Below the pieces are notes generated by a model, which had not been told where the DNA came from, did not search any database, and saw nothing but the letters and a program-made list of their open reading frames with translations. The translations under genes and the position numbers were made by a program. A stretch of DNA of 64,000 bases from G965203045 sp965203045 (lineage in GTDB: Bacteria; Pseudomonadota; Gammaproteobacteria; PS1; Pseudothioglobaceae): the NCBI GenBank assembly GCA_965203045.1, contig OZ241850.1, positions 806,001 through 870,000 of the forward strand, read 5' to 3'. Shown here in pieces: positions 1-8,786 of the stretch (within the stretch, counting starts at the first letter, position 1; every line of letters begins with the position of its first letter).

Positions 1-141
1 AGCTTCACTAGCTAGTGCGGCTACACATGCAAGCATAATCTGCCATACTACCCCCCAGCCAAAAAAATAAAACAATACTATCACTCCCGGCACTAAGGCT
101 AGTAGCACTTGTTGCATTAGTTTATTAGTAGTGTCAATCAT
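1..141 (-). CDS. rsxD: RsxD N-terminus (partial, runs off left edge)
   Basis: The reverse complement of bases 141 to 1 is open throughout and gives 47 residues with a hydrophobic core, including PGVIVLFYFFGWGV. This resembles the first membrane segment of RsxD/RnfD, the FMN-carrying integral membrane subunit of the Rnf/Rsx ion-motive electron-transfer complex. The proposed ATG (139-141, complement) overlaps the 3' end of rsxC by 8 bases, which fits the usual rsxA-B-C-D order and translational coupling. A second in-frame Met at residue 9 is an alternative start. Only the N-terminus is in the window, so the FMN-binding threonine motif cannot be checked. The call rests on the hydrophobic motif plus gene order. 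Confidence 0.8.
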   Translation of the reverse strand, partial: MIDTTNKLMQQVLLALVPGVIVLFYFFGWGVVWQIMLACVAALASEA

Positions 142-1690
142 TATTAACAGGCGGCGACGGCGGATTTTTAGATTTATGTTGGGCGCGTTCTAGAGCAGCT
201 TGTATTTTATTTTGCTTGTTTTTATCGGCTGCGAGTTTTTTTTGTATCTCCGCTTTTTTCTTCGCCATTAGCGCCTTTTTCTCCGCTTTATTGCGTTTTA
301 GTCTAAATTCACGAAACTCAAAGCGGTCTTTGGCAATATCAGCTTGGCGCTTTTGGGCTTGTTGGATGTGGTGCAAGGTTTGGGACTTGTTAAAATAATC
401 CGCCAAAGGAATATTACTAGGACAAACTGCAGTGCAACAACCACATAAGGTGCAGTCTAGTAAATTGTGGTCTAGTGCTTTTTGAATATCGTCAGACTTG
501 GCATACCAGTAAATCTGTTGCGGCAATAATCCAATTGGGCAAGCCTGATGACAAGTGCCGCAACGGATGCAGGATTGTATTTTAGGTTTTGCTGCTTTTT
601 TATTGATAAAAATGCTATTTAGGGTTTTGGCAATCGCATAATTGAGGTGACTAACCTTAGCCCCCATCATTAAGCCGCCTAAAAAATACTGTTGCTGGGG
701 GCGAATATGAGCGCTAATTTCTGGTATATCGGCAATATTGGCGCCAAGCCTTATTTGATAATTTTGGGTGTGGTTTATATCATCGCCGCTGATACTAATT
801 ATGCGTGATATTAGCGGTTGATTGTTAATAACCGCATCATAAATAGCCCTAGTAGTGCCGACATTTTGGCACAAAACACCAATATCTATGCTGTGTTTAT
901 CACTAGTTATATGTTTTTTAAGCACACTATTGATAATAACTTTTTCATCGCCAGCTGCGTATTTATCCTCCATTTTTGCCAATTTAATATCACTATTAGC
1001 AAGTAGTTGTTCTAACAGGTTAATTTGTGCGCTATTATTTGCTTTAACAGCAATAATTGTTTGTTCTGCTTGGGCAATATGTTGCAAAATTTTAATACCC
1101 TCTAATAGTTCTTGTGGATGATTTTGAATAATGGCGTCGTCGCAACTAATACCAGGTTCACACTCAACTCCGTTAATAATAAGTGTTTGACATTTGTTTA
1201 GTCGTGCTAGTTTAATATGGGTCGGAAATCCCGCGCCACCCAGACCAACAATGCCACAATTCTTAATATAATCAGTCATTTCAATGCTGCTACAAGCTTG
1301 AAAATCTTTGCCACATCCTCGCTGTTCTATCCATTTATCCCTACCATCTGAGGCAATAACAATAGCTGGTTCGTCAATGCCACTGATAGGGTTTTTAGCG
1401 CAGGCGGAAATATCAACTACCTTACCAGAAATACTGCTATGTACTGGGCTGTGCATTGGGTCATCACTGCTGGCTATCGTTTGTCCTGTTAGCACCTTGT
1501 CCCCAAGTTTAACCAATGGTTTTACATATCCTCCTTGGCGCTGGCTAAGTGTTAACACCACTTTTTGTGGTAAGCTAGCGGTTAGGATGCTAGCATTGTC
1601 CAGCACTGGCGGCATTTTGGATAATAATTGTTGCAAACGCCATTGTTTTTTTGAGTTGATACCGCCGTTAAAATGGTAAACTTTAGGCAT
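134..1690 (-). CDS. rsxC: Electron transport complex subunit RsxC (RnfC)
   Basis: This is the peripheral subunit of the Rnf/Rsx complex, thought to take electrons from NADH and pass them to the membrane subunits. The 518-residue protein has the GLGGAGFPTHIKL nucleotide/FMN-site motif near residue 150. Two [4Fe-4S] ferredoxin motifs, CIRCGTCHQACP and CTLCGCCTAVCP, lie near residues 380-430. The C-terminus is a short Lys/Ala/Glu-rich tail, much shorter than the long alanine-rich repeats of E. coli RsxC. It overlaps rsxB upstream and rsxD downstream by 8 bases each, so the subunits are probably co-translated. In E. coli the complex keeps SoxR reduced; in other bacteria it couples to Na+ or H+ transport. 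Which role applies here cannot be told from sequence. Confidence 0.95.
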   Translation of the reverse strand: MPKVYHFNGGINSKKQWRLQQLLSKMPPVLDNASILTASLPQKVVLTLSQRQGGYVKPLVKLGDKVLTGQTIASSDDPMHSPVHSSISGKVVDISACAKNPISGIDEPAIVIASDGRDKWIEQRGCGKDFQACSSIEMTDYIKNCGIVGLGGAGFPTHIKLARLNKCQTLIINGVECEPGISCDDAIIQNHPQELLEGIKILQHIAQAEQTIIAVKANNSAQINLLEQLLANSDIKLAKMEDKYAAGDEKVIINSVLKKHITSDKHSIDIGVLCQNVGTTRAIYDAVINNQPLISRIISISGDDINHTQNYQIRLGANIADIPEISAHIRPQQQYFLGGLMMGAKVSHLNYAIAKTLNSIFINKKAAKPKIQSCIRCGTCHQACPIGLLPQQIYWYAKSDDIQKALDHNLLDCTLCGCCTAVCPSNIPLADYFNKSQTLHHIQQAQKRQADIAKDRFEFREFRLKRNKAEKKALMAKKKAEIQKKLAADKNKQNKIQAALERAQHKSKNPPSPPVNND

Positions 1691-2216
1691 AGTTTAGTTT
1701 TGGTAGATAGTCTTTGGCATCTGCTTTGACTTCTAACATATCAATGCAATCAACTGGGCAGAGCGGTACGCACAAATCACAACCAGTGCACTCGCTAGCA
1801 ATAACTGTTGTCATTAATTTAGCAGCGCCCACGATAGCATCTACTGGACAGGCTTGGATACATAAGGTGCAACCGATGCACTCCGCCTCGCGAATGAAAG
1901 CAACACGTTTTGGTTTTTCCTTGCCAAAGTCTGCGCTAAGGTCTAAAGTCTCAACGCCTAATAAATCTGCCAAAGAATCAACCCCTTCTTGCCCGCCTGG
2001 TGGACATTGATTAATCAAGGCTTCGCCTTTGGCAATTGCTTCGGCATAAGGTCGACAGCCAGCATAGCCACATTGACCGCACTGAGTCTGGGGCAAAATA
2101 GCTTCAATTTTATCCACTAATGGATTGCCTTTCACCTTAAAAATAATACTACTATACTTTAAGATAGCGCCCAGTAAAAATGCCAAAGACGCAAAAACTA
2201 AGATTGATGTTATCAT
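1683..2216 (-). CDS. rsxB: Electron transport complex subunit RsxB (RnfB)
   Basis: This is the iron-sulfur subunit that relays electrons within the Rsx/Rnf complex. The 177-residue protein starts with one membrane anchor. It continues with the Fe-S domain motif CGQCGYAGCRPYA at about residues 46-58. Two bacterial ferredoxin motifs, CIGCTLCIQACPVDAI and CTGCDLCVPLCPVDCI, follow at about residues 113-160. Length is close to the family norm. The start overlaps the 3' end of rsxA by 4 bases (ATGA type), consistent with tight coupling. Confidence 0.95.
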   Translation of the reverse strand: MITSILVFASLAFLLGAILKYSSIIFKVKGNPLVDKIEAILPQTQCGQCGYAGCRPYAEAIAKGEALINQCPPGGQEGVDSLADLLGVETLDLSADFGKEKPKRVAFIREAECIGCTLCIQACPVDAIVGAAKLMTTVIASECTGCDLCVPLCPVDCIDMLEVKADAKDYLPKLNYA

Positions 2217-2788
2217 GCCAAGCCAGCAAACCCCATAAATGCCATTGACATCAAGCCTGCACTAATAAGGGCAATGGGCGCGCCGACAAAAGGTGCGGGT
2301 ATATCGGCTAGTTCAACACGAGCGCGTATTGCAGCAAATAGCACTAATACTAGGGAAAAACCAATAGCAGCACCAAAGCCATAAACCGCCGCGCTTAAGA
2401 AAGAGTGTTGGGCTTTAACACTTAATAAAGCCACTCCTAAAACAGCACAATTAGTGGTGATAAGCGGCAAAAAGACTCCTAAGGTTTGTTTTAGTAACGG
2501 ACTTATTTTATTTACCACTAATTCAGTAAAACCAACTACACCAGCAATAGCAACAATAAAGGCAATAATACGTAAAAACTCCACCGAGAGTGGCACTAAG
2601 ATATAGGTATTTATCAAATAGCTAATAATACTGGCAAGAGTGAGCACAAATGTGGTGGCAAAGCCCATTCCAACAGCGGTTTCTAGTTTCTTGGATACCC
2701 CCATAAAAGGACATAAGCCCAAAAATTTAACCAATACAAAGTTATTGACTAAAATGGTGCTAATAAGAATAAAAACAAGTTCGCTCAT
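2213..2788 (-). CDS. rsxA: Electron transport complex subunit RsxA (RnfA)
   Basis: RsxA is an integral membrane subunit of the Rsx/Rnf complex. The 191-residue protein is strongly hydrophobic with about six predicted membrane segments. Near its N-terminus it has the conserved LVNNFVLVKFLGLCPFMGVS signature, whose cysteine lies in the membrane region shared by RnfA and RnfE. It is the first gene of the minus-strand rsxABCD run. A TATAAT box lies only 8 bases upstream of its ATG and no ribosome-binding site is evident, so its message may be leaderless. Confidence 0.95.
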   Translation of the reverse strand: MSELVFILISTILVNNFVLVKFLGLCPFMGVSKKLETAVGMGFATTFVLTLASIISYLINTYILVPLSVEFLRIIAFIVAIAGVVGFTELVVNKISPLLKQTLGVFLPLITTNCAVLGVALLSVKAQHSFLSAAVYGFGAAIGFSLVLVLFAAIRARVELADIPAPFVGAPIALISAGLMSMAFMGFAGLA

Positions 2789-2796
2789 AGCCCGAT

Positions 2797-2802
2797 ATTA
2801 TA
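2797..2802 (-). promoter_or_regulatory. Candidate -10 box of rsxA (leaderless type)
   Basis: A perfect TATAAT on the minus strand ends 8 bases before the rsxA ATG. Transcription would start about at the first base of the start codon. No convincing -35 hexamer was found, so this is a prediction from spacing and consensus only. Confidence 0.45.
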
Positions 2803-2889
2803 ACTCAAATACTATCACCATAGGCATTAAGTTTAATAGGAAAGGGCTTGTTAATATAACAAGTGAGGTTTGTTTATTAGCTAGCGAGG

Positions 2890-3294
2890 CTAAACTTCGT
2901 GTTTTTCAGCAACGTTTTTGCAATCAATACATTGGTCAGCGGTAGGACGCGCTTCTAGGCGCTGGGCGGTAATTTCTACCCCACAAGTTTTACAATAACC
3001 GTATTTGCCGACCTCAATTAGGTGTAAGGTTTGGTCAATTTTGTCAATTAGCTTGCGTTCTCTATCACGCGCTCTTAACTCAATGGAAAACTCTTCCTCT
3101 AATGTTGCCCTATCATTAGTGTCTGCGACTTTGGTAGCATCGTCTTGCATATGACTTATGGTATTTTCGCTCTCAAACACTAATTGCTCGCGCCAATTAA
3201 GCAGTTTTTGTTTAATATGTTGGATGAAGCCCGGACTTAGCAAAGATTCTCCTGACTTAAATTTATAAATATTATCTAAAAAACTCTTACTCAT
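2890..3294 (-). CDS. dksA: RNA polymerase-binding transcription factor DksA
   Basis: DksA inserts its coiled coil into the RNA polymerase secondary channel and, with ppGpp, mediates the stringent response. The 134-residue protein keeps the DxxDxA tip motif (DTNDRA), followed by the coiled-coil segment EEEFSIELRARDRERKLIDK. The C-terminal four-cysteine zinc site is CKTCG then CIDC. These are the residues that separate functional DksA from unrelated TraR-like proteins. It is monocistronic here, lying between rsxA and a divergent phosphatase gene. Its own promoter should lie within 3295-3393. Confidence 0.96.
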   Translation of the reverse strand: MSKSFLDNIYKFKSGESLLSPGFIQHIKQKLLNWREQLVFESENTISHMQDDATKVADTNDRATLEEEFSIELRARDRERKLIDKIDQTLHLIEVGKYGYCKTCGVEITAQRLEARPTADQCIDCKNVAEKHEV

Positions 3295-3393
3295 AATATA
3301 AGATAGTTAATTTTAAAAAGGCAATGTTATACCCTAAATTTTAGTTGTGTATGCTAAAATTTTGCAATAATAAAATTAGTAGCGTGATTATCT

Positions 3394-4182
3394 ATGAGTT
3401 TAAAGGCATTAATTTTTGATGTGGATGGCACTTTAGTCAATACTGAAGCAGATGGGCACCTTGTTGCTTTTAATAAGGCTTTTAAGCAATTTGGCCTTGA
3501 TTGGCATTGGTCAAAACCTTTGTATTACGAACTATTAAAGGTTACTGGTGGTAAAGAGAGAATTTTGCACTATATTAAGCAATATCAGGCATACAAACCC
3601 TATGATAAGCACGATGATTTAATTAAATGGATAGCAAATATTCACGCCGTTAAAACTCAATATTTTACCCAAATTAGTACAACTGGCAAGCTACCTCTGC
3701 GCTTAGGTGTTAAACGACTACTTGACGAGGCTTTGTCTAAGGGAGTTATTATAGCGATTGCAACAACGACTACTTTGGATAATGTAGAGGCTTTGGTGCA
3801 ACATAATCTAGGGCAGCACTACTTGGATAATTTTGCTGTTGTTGCTGCTGGTAATGTGGTGCCAAATAAAAAGCCTAGCGGTGATATTTATCACTACACC
3901 TTAGATAAATTAGGTTTATCTGCTACTGAGTGTCTAGCATTAGAAGATTCAGAAAACGGCATATTAGCAGCTCATGAGGCTGGTATTAGGGTCATTGTTA
4001 CTACTAATGAATGGACATACAGGCACCGCTTTGACGGAGCATTATTAGTGTTGGATGTATTAGGGGATGAGCACGTCGCATTTGATATTAAAGGCGGCGT
4101 TGCTGCAAAATTTACCAAACAAAAGAACGCAACTTATATCAATATTGATTTATTAAAGGAGATTCATGCAAACTATTGTTAA
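3394..4182 (+). CDS. HAD-superfamily hydrolase, CbbY/phosphoglycolate phosphatase-like
   Basis: This is a sugar-phosphate type phosphatase of the haloacid dehalogenase superfamily. Motif I is FDVDGTLVNT at residues 8-17, with the nucleophile Asp and the general acid Asp two residues later. Motif II is a threonine-rich TTTT stretch near residue 125. A conserved Lys in NKKPSGDIY and the motif LALEDSENGI follow. An alpha-helical cap domain sits between motifs I and II, as in CbbY, xylulose-1,5-bisphosphate or phosphoglycolate phosphatases. In autotrophs CbbY removes a Rubisco inhibitor, but no Calvin-cycle gene is nearby and the substrate is not known. The 3' end overlaps ilvA by 17 bases. Confidence 0.85.
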   Translation: MSLKALIFDVDGTLVNTEADGHLVAFNKAFKQFGLDWHWSKPLYYELLKVTGGKERILHYIKQYQAYKPYDKHDDLIKWIANIHAVKTQYFTQISTTGKLPLRLGVKRLLDEALSKGVIIAIATTTTLDNVEALVQHNLGQHYLDNFAVVAAGNVVPNKKPSGDIYHYTLDKLGLSATECLALEDSENGILAAHEAGIRVIVTTNEWTYRHRFDGALLVLDVLGDEHVAFDIKGGVAAKFTKQKNATYINIDLLKEIHANYC

Positions 4183-5659
4183 AGCAATCAAGCCCAATCT
4201 TATTTATGATATTATGAGTAAAACCCCGCTTAATTATGCCACTATATTAAGTGAGCAACTACACAACAATATCTACCTAAAGCGTGAAGACCTAACCCCA
4301 GTTCATTCCTTTAAATTACGCGGCGCTTATCACAAAATTGCCCAGCTTTCTAAAAAAGAACTTGCAACTGGTATTCTTACTTCATCAGCAGGCAATCACG
4401 CTCAAGGTGTGGCGTTAGCGGCTAAAAAAATGGGCACTAAGGCTACCATTGTTATGCCCAAAACTACCCCCGAGATTAAAATTAATGCGGTTAAGTCTTT
4501 AGGAGCTAAGATAATATTAGCTGGGGAGGATTATGACCACGCTTATCAACAAGCTCAACAAATGGCAAAAAAAAGCGGTAAAACTTTTATTCACGCTTTT
4601 GATGATATTAATGTTATTGCCGGTCAGGCGACCGTTGCTTTGGAATTATTAGAGCAATTAAACCATATTGACTATATTTTTGTCCCAGTTGGTGGTGGTG
4701 GCTTAATCACTGGCATTGCTAGTGTTATCAAGACCTATAAACCTAGTATTAAAGTAATAGGTGTTGAGCCTATTAATGCTGACGCTTTTACTAAATCTTT
4801 AAAACAAAACAAGCAAATTGTCTTAGAAGAGGTGGATATTTTTGCAGAAGGGGTAGCAGTTAAGCAGGTTGGTAAATATGGCCTGCGTCTTGCTAGAAAA
4901 ATAATTGACGGCACAATTTTGGTAAGTAATGACCAAATTTGTGCCGCTATTAAAGATATTTATCAACAAACTCGTGGTATCGTTGAACCTTCGGGAGCAC
5001 TGTCTTTGGCTGGAGTTAAGAATTATATTGAGCAACACAAGTTAAATAAGTGTAATATTGTATCTATTTTAAGTGGCGCAAACCTTAATTTTGATCGTTT
5101 GCGATATATTGCTGAGCGCGCTGAAATTGGTGAGCAAAAAGAACGTATTTTTGCGGTTACCATTCCAGAGCAAATTGGCAGTTTTTTGGCTTTTTGCAAG
5201 GTGTTATCCGACTTTGTAATTACCGAATTTAATTACCGATATGCTAGTGATGATAAGGCTTATGTTTTTGTTGGTATTGCTATTGGCAGTGGTGCTAGCA
5301 AGGCTGAGCTGGATAGGCGGTTGAGTAATTATCAGTTTGTTGATATGAGTGATAATGAACTTGCAAAAACGCATATTCGTTATATGGTTGGCGGCAGGTT
5401 TAAGGTTGCTGATGAGATAGTTTATCGGCTAAGTTTTCCAGAAAAACCGGGCGCGCTCCTTAATTTTTTACAGCTTGTGGGTGATAAGTGGAATATATCT
5501 TTATTTCATTATCGCAATCACGGTTCTGATTATGGACGGGTGTTGGTTGGATTTACTACCAAACATCATGCCGCTTTAGAAAAACAACTTGATGAACTTG
5601 GCTACGCTTACCATAGCGAAACTAGTAATATTGCTTATCAACATTTTCTAACCCAATAA
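4166..5659 (+). CDS. ilvA: Threonine dehydratase (biosynthetic), PLP-dependent
   Basis: It deaminates threonine to 2-oxobutanoate, the first committed step of isoleucine synthesis. The 497-residue protein has the PLP lysine in HSFKLRGAY near residue 48, the glycine-rich phosphate loop VGGGGLITG near residue 175 and a substrate-contacting SSAGNHAQG motif. The last ~170 residues form two ACT-like regulatory domains, as expected for the isoleucine-inhibited biosynthetic enzyme rather than the short catabolic TdcB. The start lies inside the 3' end of the phosphatase gene, preceded by AAGGAG, so the two are probably co-transcribed. It is followed 5 bases later by icd. Confidence 0.95.
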   Translation: MQTIVKAIKPNLIYDIMSKTPLNYATILSEQLHNNIYLKREDLTPVHSFKLRGAYHKIAQLSKKELATGILTSSAGNHAQGVALAAKKMGTKATIVMPKTTPEIKINAVKSLGAKIILAGEDYDHAYQQAQQMAKKSGKTFIHAFDDINVIAGQATVALELLEQLNHIDYIFVPVGGGGLITGIASVIKTYKPSIKVIGVEPINADAFTKSLKQNKQIVLEEVDIFAEGVAVKQVGKYGLRLARKIIDGTILVSNDQICAAIKDIYQQTRGIVEPSGALSLAGVKNYIEQHKLNKCNIVSILSGANLNFDRLRYIAERAEIGEQKERIFAVTIPEQIGSFLAFCKVLSDFVITEFNYRYASDDKAYVFVGIAIGSGASKAELDRRLSNYQFVDMSDNELAKTHIRYMVGGRFKVADEIVYRLSFPEKPGALLNFLQLVGDKWNISLFHYRNHGSDYGRVLVGFTTKHHAALEKQLDELGYAYHSETSNIAYQHFLTQ

Positions 5660-5664
5660 CAAAT

Positions 5665-6912
5665 ATGATAACAATTACCAAGCCTAAGTTTGGCGAAAAA
5701 ATTAGTTATCATAACCAGCAGGCACAAGTCCCAGACCAAGTAATTATTCCTTTTATAACCGGTGATGGTATTGGCGCTGATATTACACCGATTATGCAAT
5801 TAGTGGTTGATGCTGCTGTGCGCGCCACTTATGGTGATACTAAACAAATTCATTGGATGGAGATTTATGCTGGACAAAAGGCTTATGATTTGTATAAAGA
5901 TTGGCTACCTGATGAAACGCTAACAGCAATTAGAGATTATTGTGTAGCTATTAAAGGGCCACTAACAACACCTGTTGGTGGCGGTATGCGCTCACTAAAT
6001 GTTGCTATTCGCCAGCGGTTAGACTTATTTGTTTGCCAAAGGCCAGTGCGTTATTTTAGTGGCACTCCAACACCTGTTAAAGCGCCTGAAAAAGTAGATA
6101 TGGTAATTTTTAGAGAAAACTCTGAGGATATTTATGCTGGCATTGAATACAAGGCTTTTAGCTCTGAGGCAAAAAAATTGATTAACTTTTTACAGCGGCA
6201 AATGCAAACAGATAAAATCCGTTTTCCCAATAGTAGCAGTATTGGCATTAAACCGATTTCTAAAGAAGGTAGTGAGCGTTTAATTCGTAGAGCTATTAAT
6301 TACGCTATCGTTAATAACAAGCCTTCGGTTACTTTGGTACATAAAGGCAATATTATGAAATTTACCGAAGGTGGTTTTAGAGATTGGGGCTATCAATTAG
6401 CAAAAAATGAGTTTGGCGCAAAACTACTTGATGGCGGTAGTTGGCAGTTGCTTAAAAACCCTAAAAATGGCAGTGATATTATTATTAAAGATGTAATTGC
6501 TGATGCATTTTTACAACAAATTTTATTGCGCCCCGAAGACTATTCTGTGATTGCCACATCTAACCTTAATGGTGATTACATCTCTGATGCTTTAGCAGCC
6601 CAAGTCGGCGGCATTGGTATGGCGCCTGGTGCTAATTTATCTGATAAAATAGCCCTATTTGAGGCAACACATGGCACAGCGCCCAAGTATGCCGGCTTGG
6701 ATAAAGTTAATCCGAGCTCGCTAATACTATCGGCAGAAATGATGCTGAGGCATCTAGGTTGGCAAGCAAGCGCGGACAAAATAGTTAGCGCAGTTAGCGC
6801 AGTTATTAAAAATAAAACCGTAACTTATGACTTAGAACGTTTGATGAGTGGCGCTACTTTATTAAATTGTTCTGAGTTCGGTGAAGCAATAGTCCAGCAG
6901 ATAAACAAATAA
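5665..6912 (+). CDS. icd: Isocitrate dehydrogenase (NADP+-type)
   Basis: This TCA-cycle enzyme oxidises isocitrate to 2-oxoglutarate. The 415-residue length matches E. coli Icd (416). Visible family motifs include FITGDGIGADIT near the N-terminus and the substrate loop GGGMRSLNVAIRQRLDLF, whose serine corresponds to the E. coli phosphorylation site. IFRENSEDIYAGIEY and the C-terminal ATHGTAPKYAG cofactor region also match. The short 5-base gap after ilvA suggests one transcript. 2-Oxoglutarate links this gene to the P-II proteins encoded further along. Confidence 0.95.
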   Translation: MITITKPKFGEKISYHNQQAQVPDQVIIPFITGDGIGADITPIMQLVVDAAVRATYGDTKQIHWMEIYAGQKAYDLYKDWLPDETLTAIRDYCVAIKGPLTTPVGGGMRSLNVAIRQRLDLFVCQRPVRYFSGTPTPVKAPEKVDMVIFRENSEDIYAGIEYKAFSSEAKKLINFLQRQMQTDKIRFPNSSSIGIKPISKEGSERLIRRAINYAIVNNKPSVTLVHKGNIMKFTEGGFRDWGYQLAKNEFGAKLLDGGSWQLLKNPKNGSDIIIKDVIADAFLQQILLRPEDYSVIATSNLNGDYISDALAAQVGGIGMAPGANLSDKIALFEATHGTAPKYAGLDKVNPSSLILSAEMMLRHLGWQASADKIVSAVSAVIKNKTVTYDLERLMSGATLLNCSEFGEAIVQQINK

Positions 6913-7230
6913 TTTTGATATTAATCGTTGGCTTTAAAAATTGATATTAGTGTTTTATGTATAATGTCGCTATGACTGAAAAAAAATTATTAACACTATT
7001 ATTTATAAGTTGGGTAGCTGGTGGATGCTACTAATTTTACTATTAGGTGATGTCTTTGGCGTCATTAAACTTGAGATTAGACAAAGGAGAGTTGTTGCTA
7101 CTTAGCACAGACTTGATATAAGCGTTAATATTACTATTTTAGCTGTTACTACTTATCTGACAAATGAGAGTAGTGTTGTCCAAGTTAGTATTAGCATAAA
7201 TTGTGCTAATCAAAACCAGTTTACTACAAT
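6913..7230 (+). other. Gene-poor stretch between icd and ibaG, possibly a decayed gene
   Basis: The 318 bases hold no intact gene. A TATAAT at 6960-6965 is a possible -10 box. An ATG at 6972 begins a 20-codon hydrophobic peptide (MTEKKLLTLLFISWVAGGCY) that stops early. In another frame about 27 codons (containing LLILLLGDVFGVIKLE), a stop, and about 40 more codons run on to 7230. This looks like a small signal-peptide-bearing gene broken by a frameshift and a stop, but no family was recognised. Otherwise nothing is seen. Confidence 0.35.
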
Positions 7231-7461
7231 ATGACTTTAATAGAAATACAAACAAAAATTGAACAAAATCTACCTGATGCTAAAGTAGCAATCAGTGGCG
7301 ATGGCTGTAATTGCGCTACTACTATTATTGCTAGTGCTTTTGAAGGCTTGAGTTTATTAGAGCGGCAGAAAATGGTGCTAAATATTATGGCTGATGAGAT
7401 AAAAAGTGGCGAATTACACGCTTTAACCATTAAGGCATATACTCCTGATGAGGCAAAATAA
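7231..7461 (+). CDS. ibaG: BolA family protein, IbaG-like
   Basis: This small BolA-fold protein has 76 residues. IbaG/BolA proteins partner with monothiol glutaredoxins in iron-sulfur cluster handling. The sequence shows the IbaG-type core GDGCNC..., the FEGLSLLERQK helix and the C-terminal ELHALTIKAYTPDE, in which the conserved histidine serves as cluster ligand. In many Gammaproteobacteria ibaG sits beside toluene-tolerance (mla) genes; that is not the case here. Confidence 0.88.
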   Translation: MTLIEIQTKIEQNLPDAKVAISGDGCNCATTIIASAFEGLSLLERQKMVLNIMADEIKSGELHALTIKAYTPDEAK

Positions 7462-7485
7462 TTTTAAGTAGAAGAAAAATTAAAG

Positions 7486-7491
7486 TATAAT
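7486..7491 (+). promoter_or_regulatory. Candidate -10 box of rpmE
   Basis: TATAAT lies 23 bases upstream of the chosen rpmE ATG, implying a leader of roughly 15-18 bases. The -35 region is not recognisable. Supported only by consensus match and position. Confidence 0.4.
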
Positions 7492-7514
7492 TGCGCTTTT
7501 TATCACTTTTAATT

Positions 7515-7727
7515 ATGCAGGCAAATATTCATCCGCGCTATAACAAAGTCACAATGACTTGTAGTTGTGGCAATAGTTTTGAAACTCGTTCTACTATTGA
7601 TGCTAAAACTGTTGCCCTAGATGTGTGCTCAAAATGTCATCCGTTTTATACTGGCAAACAAAAAATTGTTGATACTGCTGGCAGAGTTGAAAAATTCAAC
7701 AAACGTTACGCGGCATTCAAACAATAA
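7515..7727 (+). CDS. rpmE: 50S ribosomal protein L31, zinc-binding form
   Basis: This is a small large-subunit ribosomal protein. The ATG at 7515 gives 70 residues beginning MQANIHP, which matches the family start (M..IHP.Y). An upstream TTG at 7491 would add eight non-family residues and overlaps a TATAAT (7486-7491), so it is rejected. Cysteines in TCSCGN and VCSKCHPFYTGKQ make this the zinc-containing (C+) paralogue. The RVEKFNKRY C-terminus is typical. Confidence 0.95.
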   Translation: MQANIHPRYNKVTMTCSCGNSFETRSTIDAKTVALDVCSKCHPFYTGKQKIVDTAGRVEKFNKRYAAFKQ

Positions 7728-7751
7728 CTATTAACATCTTAATCAATCGAA

Positions 7752-8786
7752 GTGTCTTTTGACTATATTAATGCTTTATTGAAGCGACCTAGCAAGCGTA
7801 CTCCGGTTTGGATTATGCGTCAAGCTGGACGCTATTTGCCAGAATACCGCAAAATACGTCAACAAGCCGGCGATTTTCTTACTCTCTGTAAAACACCAGA
7901 ACTTGCCTGTGAAGTTAGTTTACAACCACTAAGACGTTTTGATTTAGATGCGGCAATTTTGTTTTCTGACATTCTTACCATTCCTGATGCCTATGGATTA
8001 GGCTTGTATTTTATTGAAGGTGAGGGACCTAAATTATCACATCCAGTGCAAACCACAGCGCAAATTAAACAATTAATTACGCCTGAAATGGATAAACTAA
8101 GCTATGTATTTCAAACAGTTAGTTTAATTAAAAAAAACCTAGCAAATAAACTACCATTAATTGGCTTTGCCGGTAGTCCTTGGACTTTGGCAACTTATAT
8201 GGTAGAAGGCGCCGCTAGTAAAACTTTTTCTAAAGTAAAAGGTTTAATGTATGATAATCCTAACTCCACACATCAATTATTACAAAATCTAGCCCGAGCG
8301 ATAACAGCTTATTTAAACGAACAAATAAAAGCAGGCGCTGATTCGGTAATGATTTTTGATACTTGGGGTGGTCTATTAAATAAGGAGTGCTACCAAAATT
8401 TTTCTCTTAATTATATGAGTCAAATTGTTGCAGACCTAATAAAAGAGCATGATGGTAAAAAAATCCCCGTTACTTTATTTACCAAGGGTGGCGGCTTGTA
8501 TTTAGAATTGATAGCAGCCTCAGGTTGTGATGCAATTGGTTTGGATTGGACAGTAGAACTTGCTGACGCTAAGAGGCGAGTTGGTGATAAAGTTGCTCTA
8601 CAAGGCAACCTAGATCCCTGCACTCTTTATGCCTCGCCTGCTATTATCCAAAAAGAGACTAGCAAAATTCTTAATCAATTTCAAGATAATACGGGCCATG
8701 TTTTTAATTTAGGACACGGCATTGCGCCTGATATTAGCCCTGACCATCTAACAGCGTTAGTTGATGCTGTTCATAGTTTTAGATAA
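7752..8786 (+). CDS. hemE: Uroporphyrinogen decarboxylase
   Basis: It converts uroporphyrinogen III to coproporphyrinogen III in haem synthesis. The 344-residue protein carries the N-terminal signature PVWIMRQAGRYLPEYR, with the catalytic-site arginines. It also has LFSDILTIPDA with the key aspartate, the GFAGSPWTLATYMVEG segment and the C-terminal FNLGHGI. The start codon is GTG, 24 bases after rpmE, and no earlier in-frame start fits the family. The 3' end overlaps the convergent prlC gene by 30 bases. Confidence 0.96.
   Translation: MSFDYINALLKRPSKRTPVWIMRQAGRYLPEYRKIRQQAGDFLTLCKTPELACEVSLQPLRRFDLDAAILFSDILTIPDAYGLGLYFIEGEGPKLSHPVQTTAQIKQLITPEMDKLSYVFQTVSLIKKNLANKLPLIGFAGSPWTLATYMVEGAASKTFSKVKGLMYDNPNSTHQLLQNLARAITAYLNEQIKAGADSVMIFDTWGGLLNKECYQNFSLNYMSQIVADLIKEHDGKKIPVTLFTKGGGLYLELIAASGCDAIGLDWTVELADAKRRVGDKVALQGNLDPCTLYASPAIIQKETSKILNQFQDNTGHVFNLGHGIAPDISPDHLTALVDAVHSFR

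Noticed and set aside
7491..7514. TTG start for rpmE at 7491
   Set aside because: It overlaps the TATAAT box and adds eight residues before the conserved MxxNIHP start.
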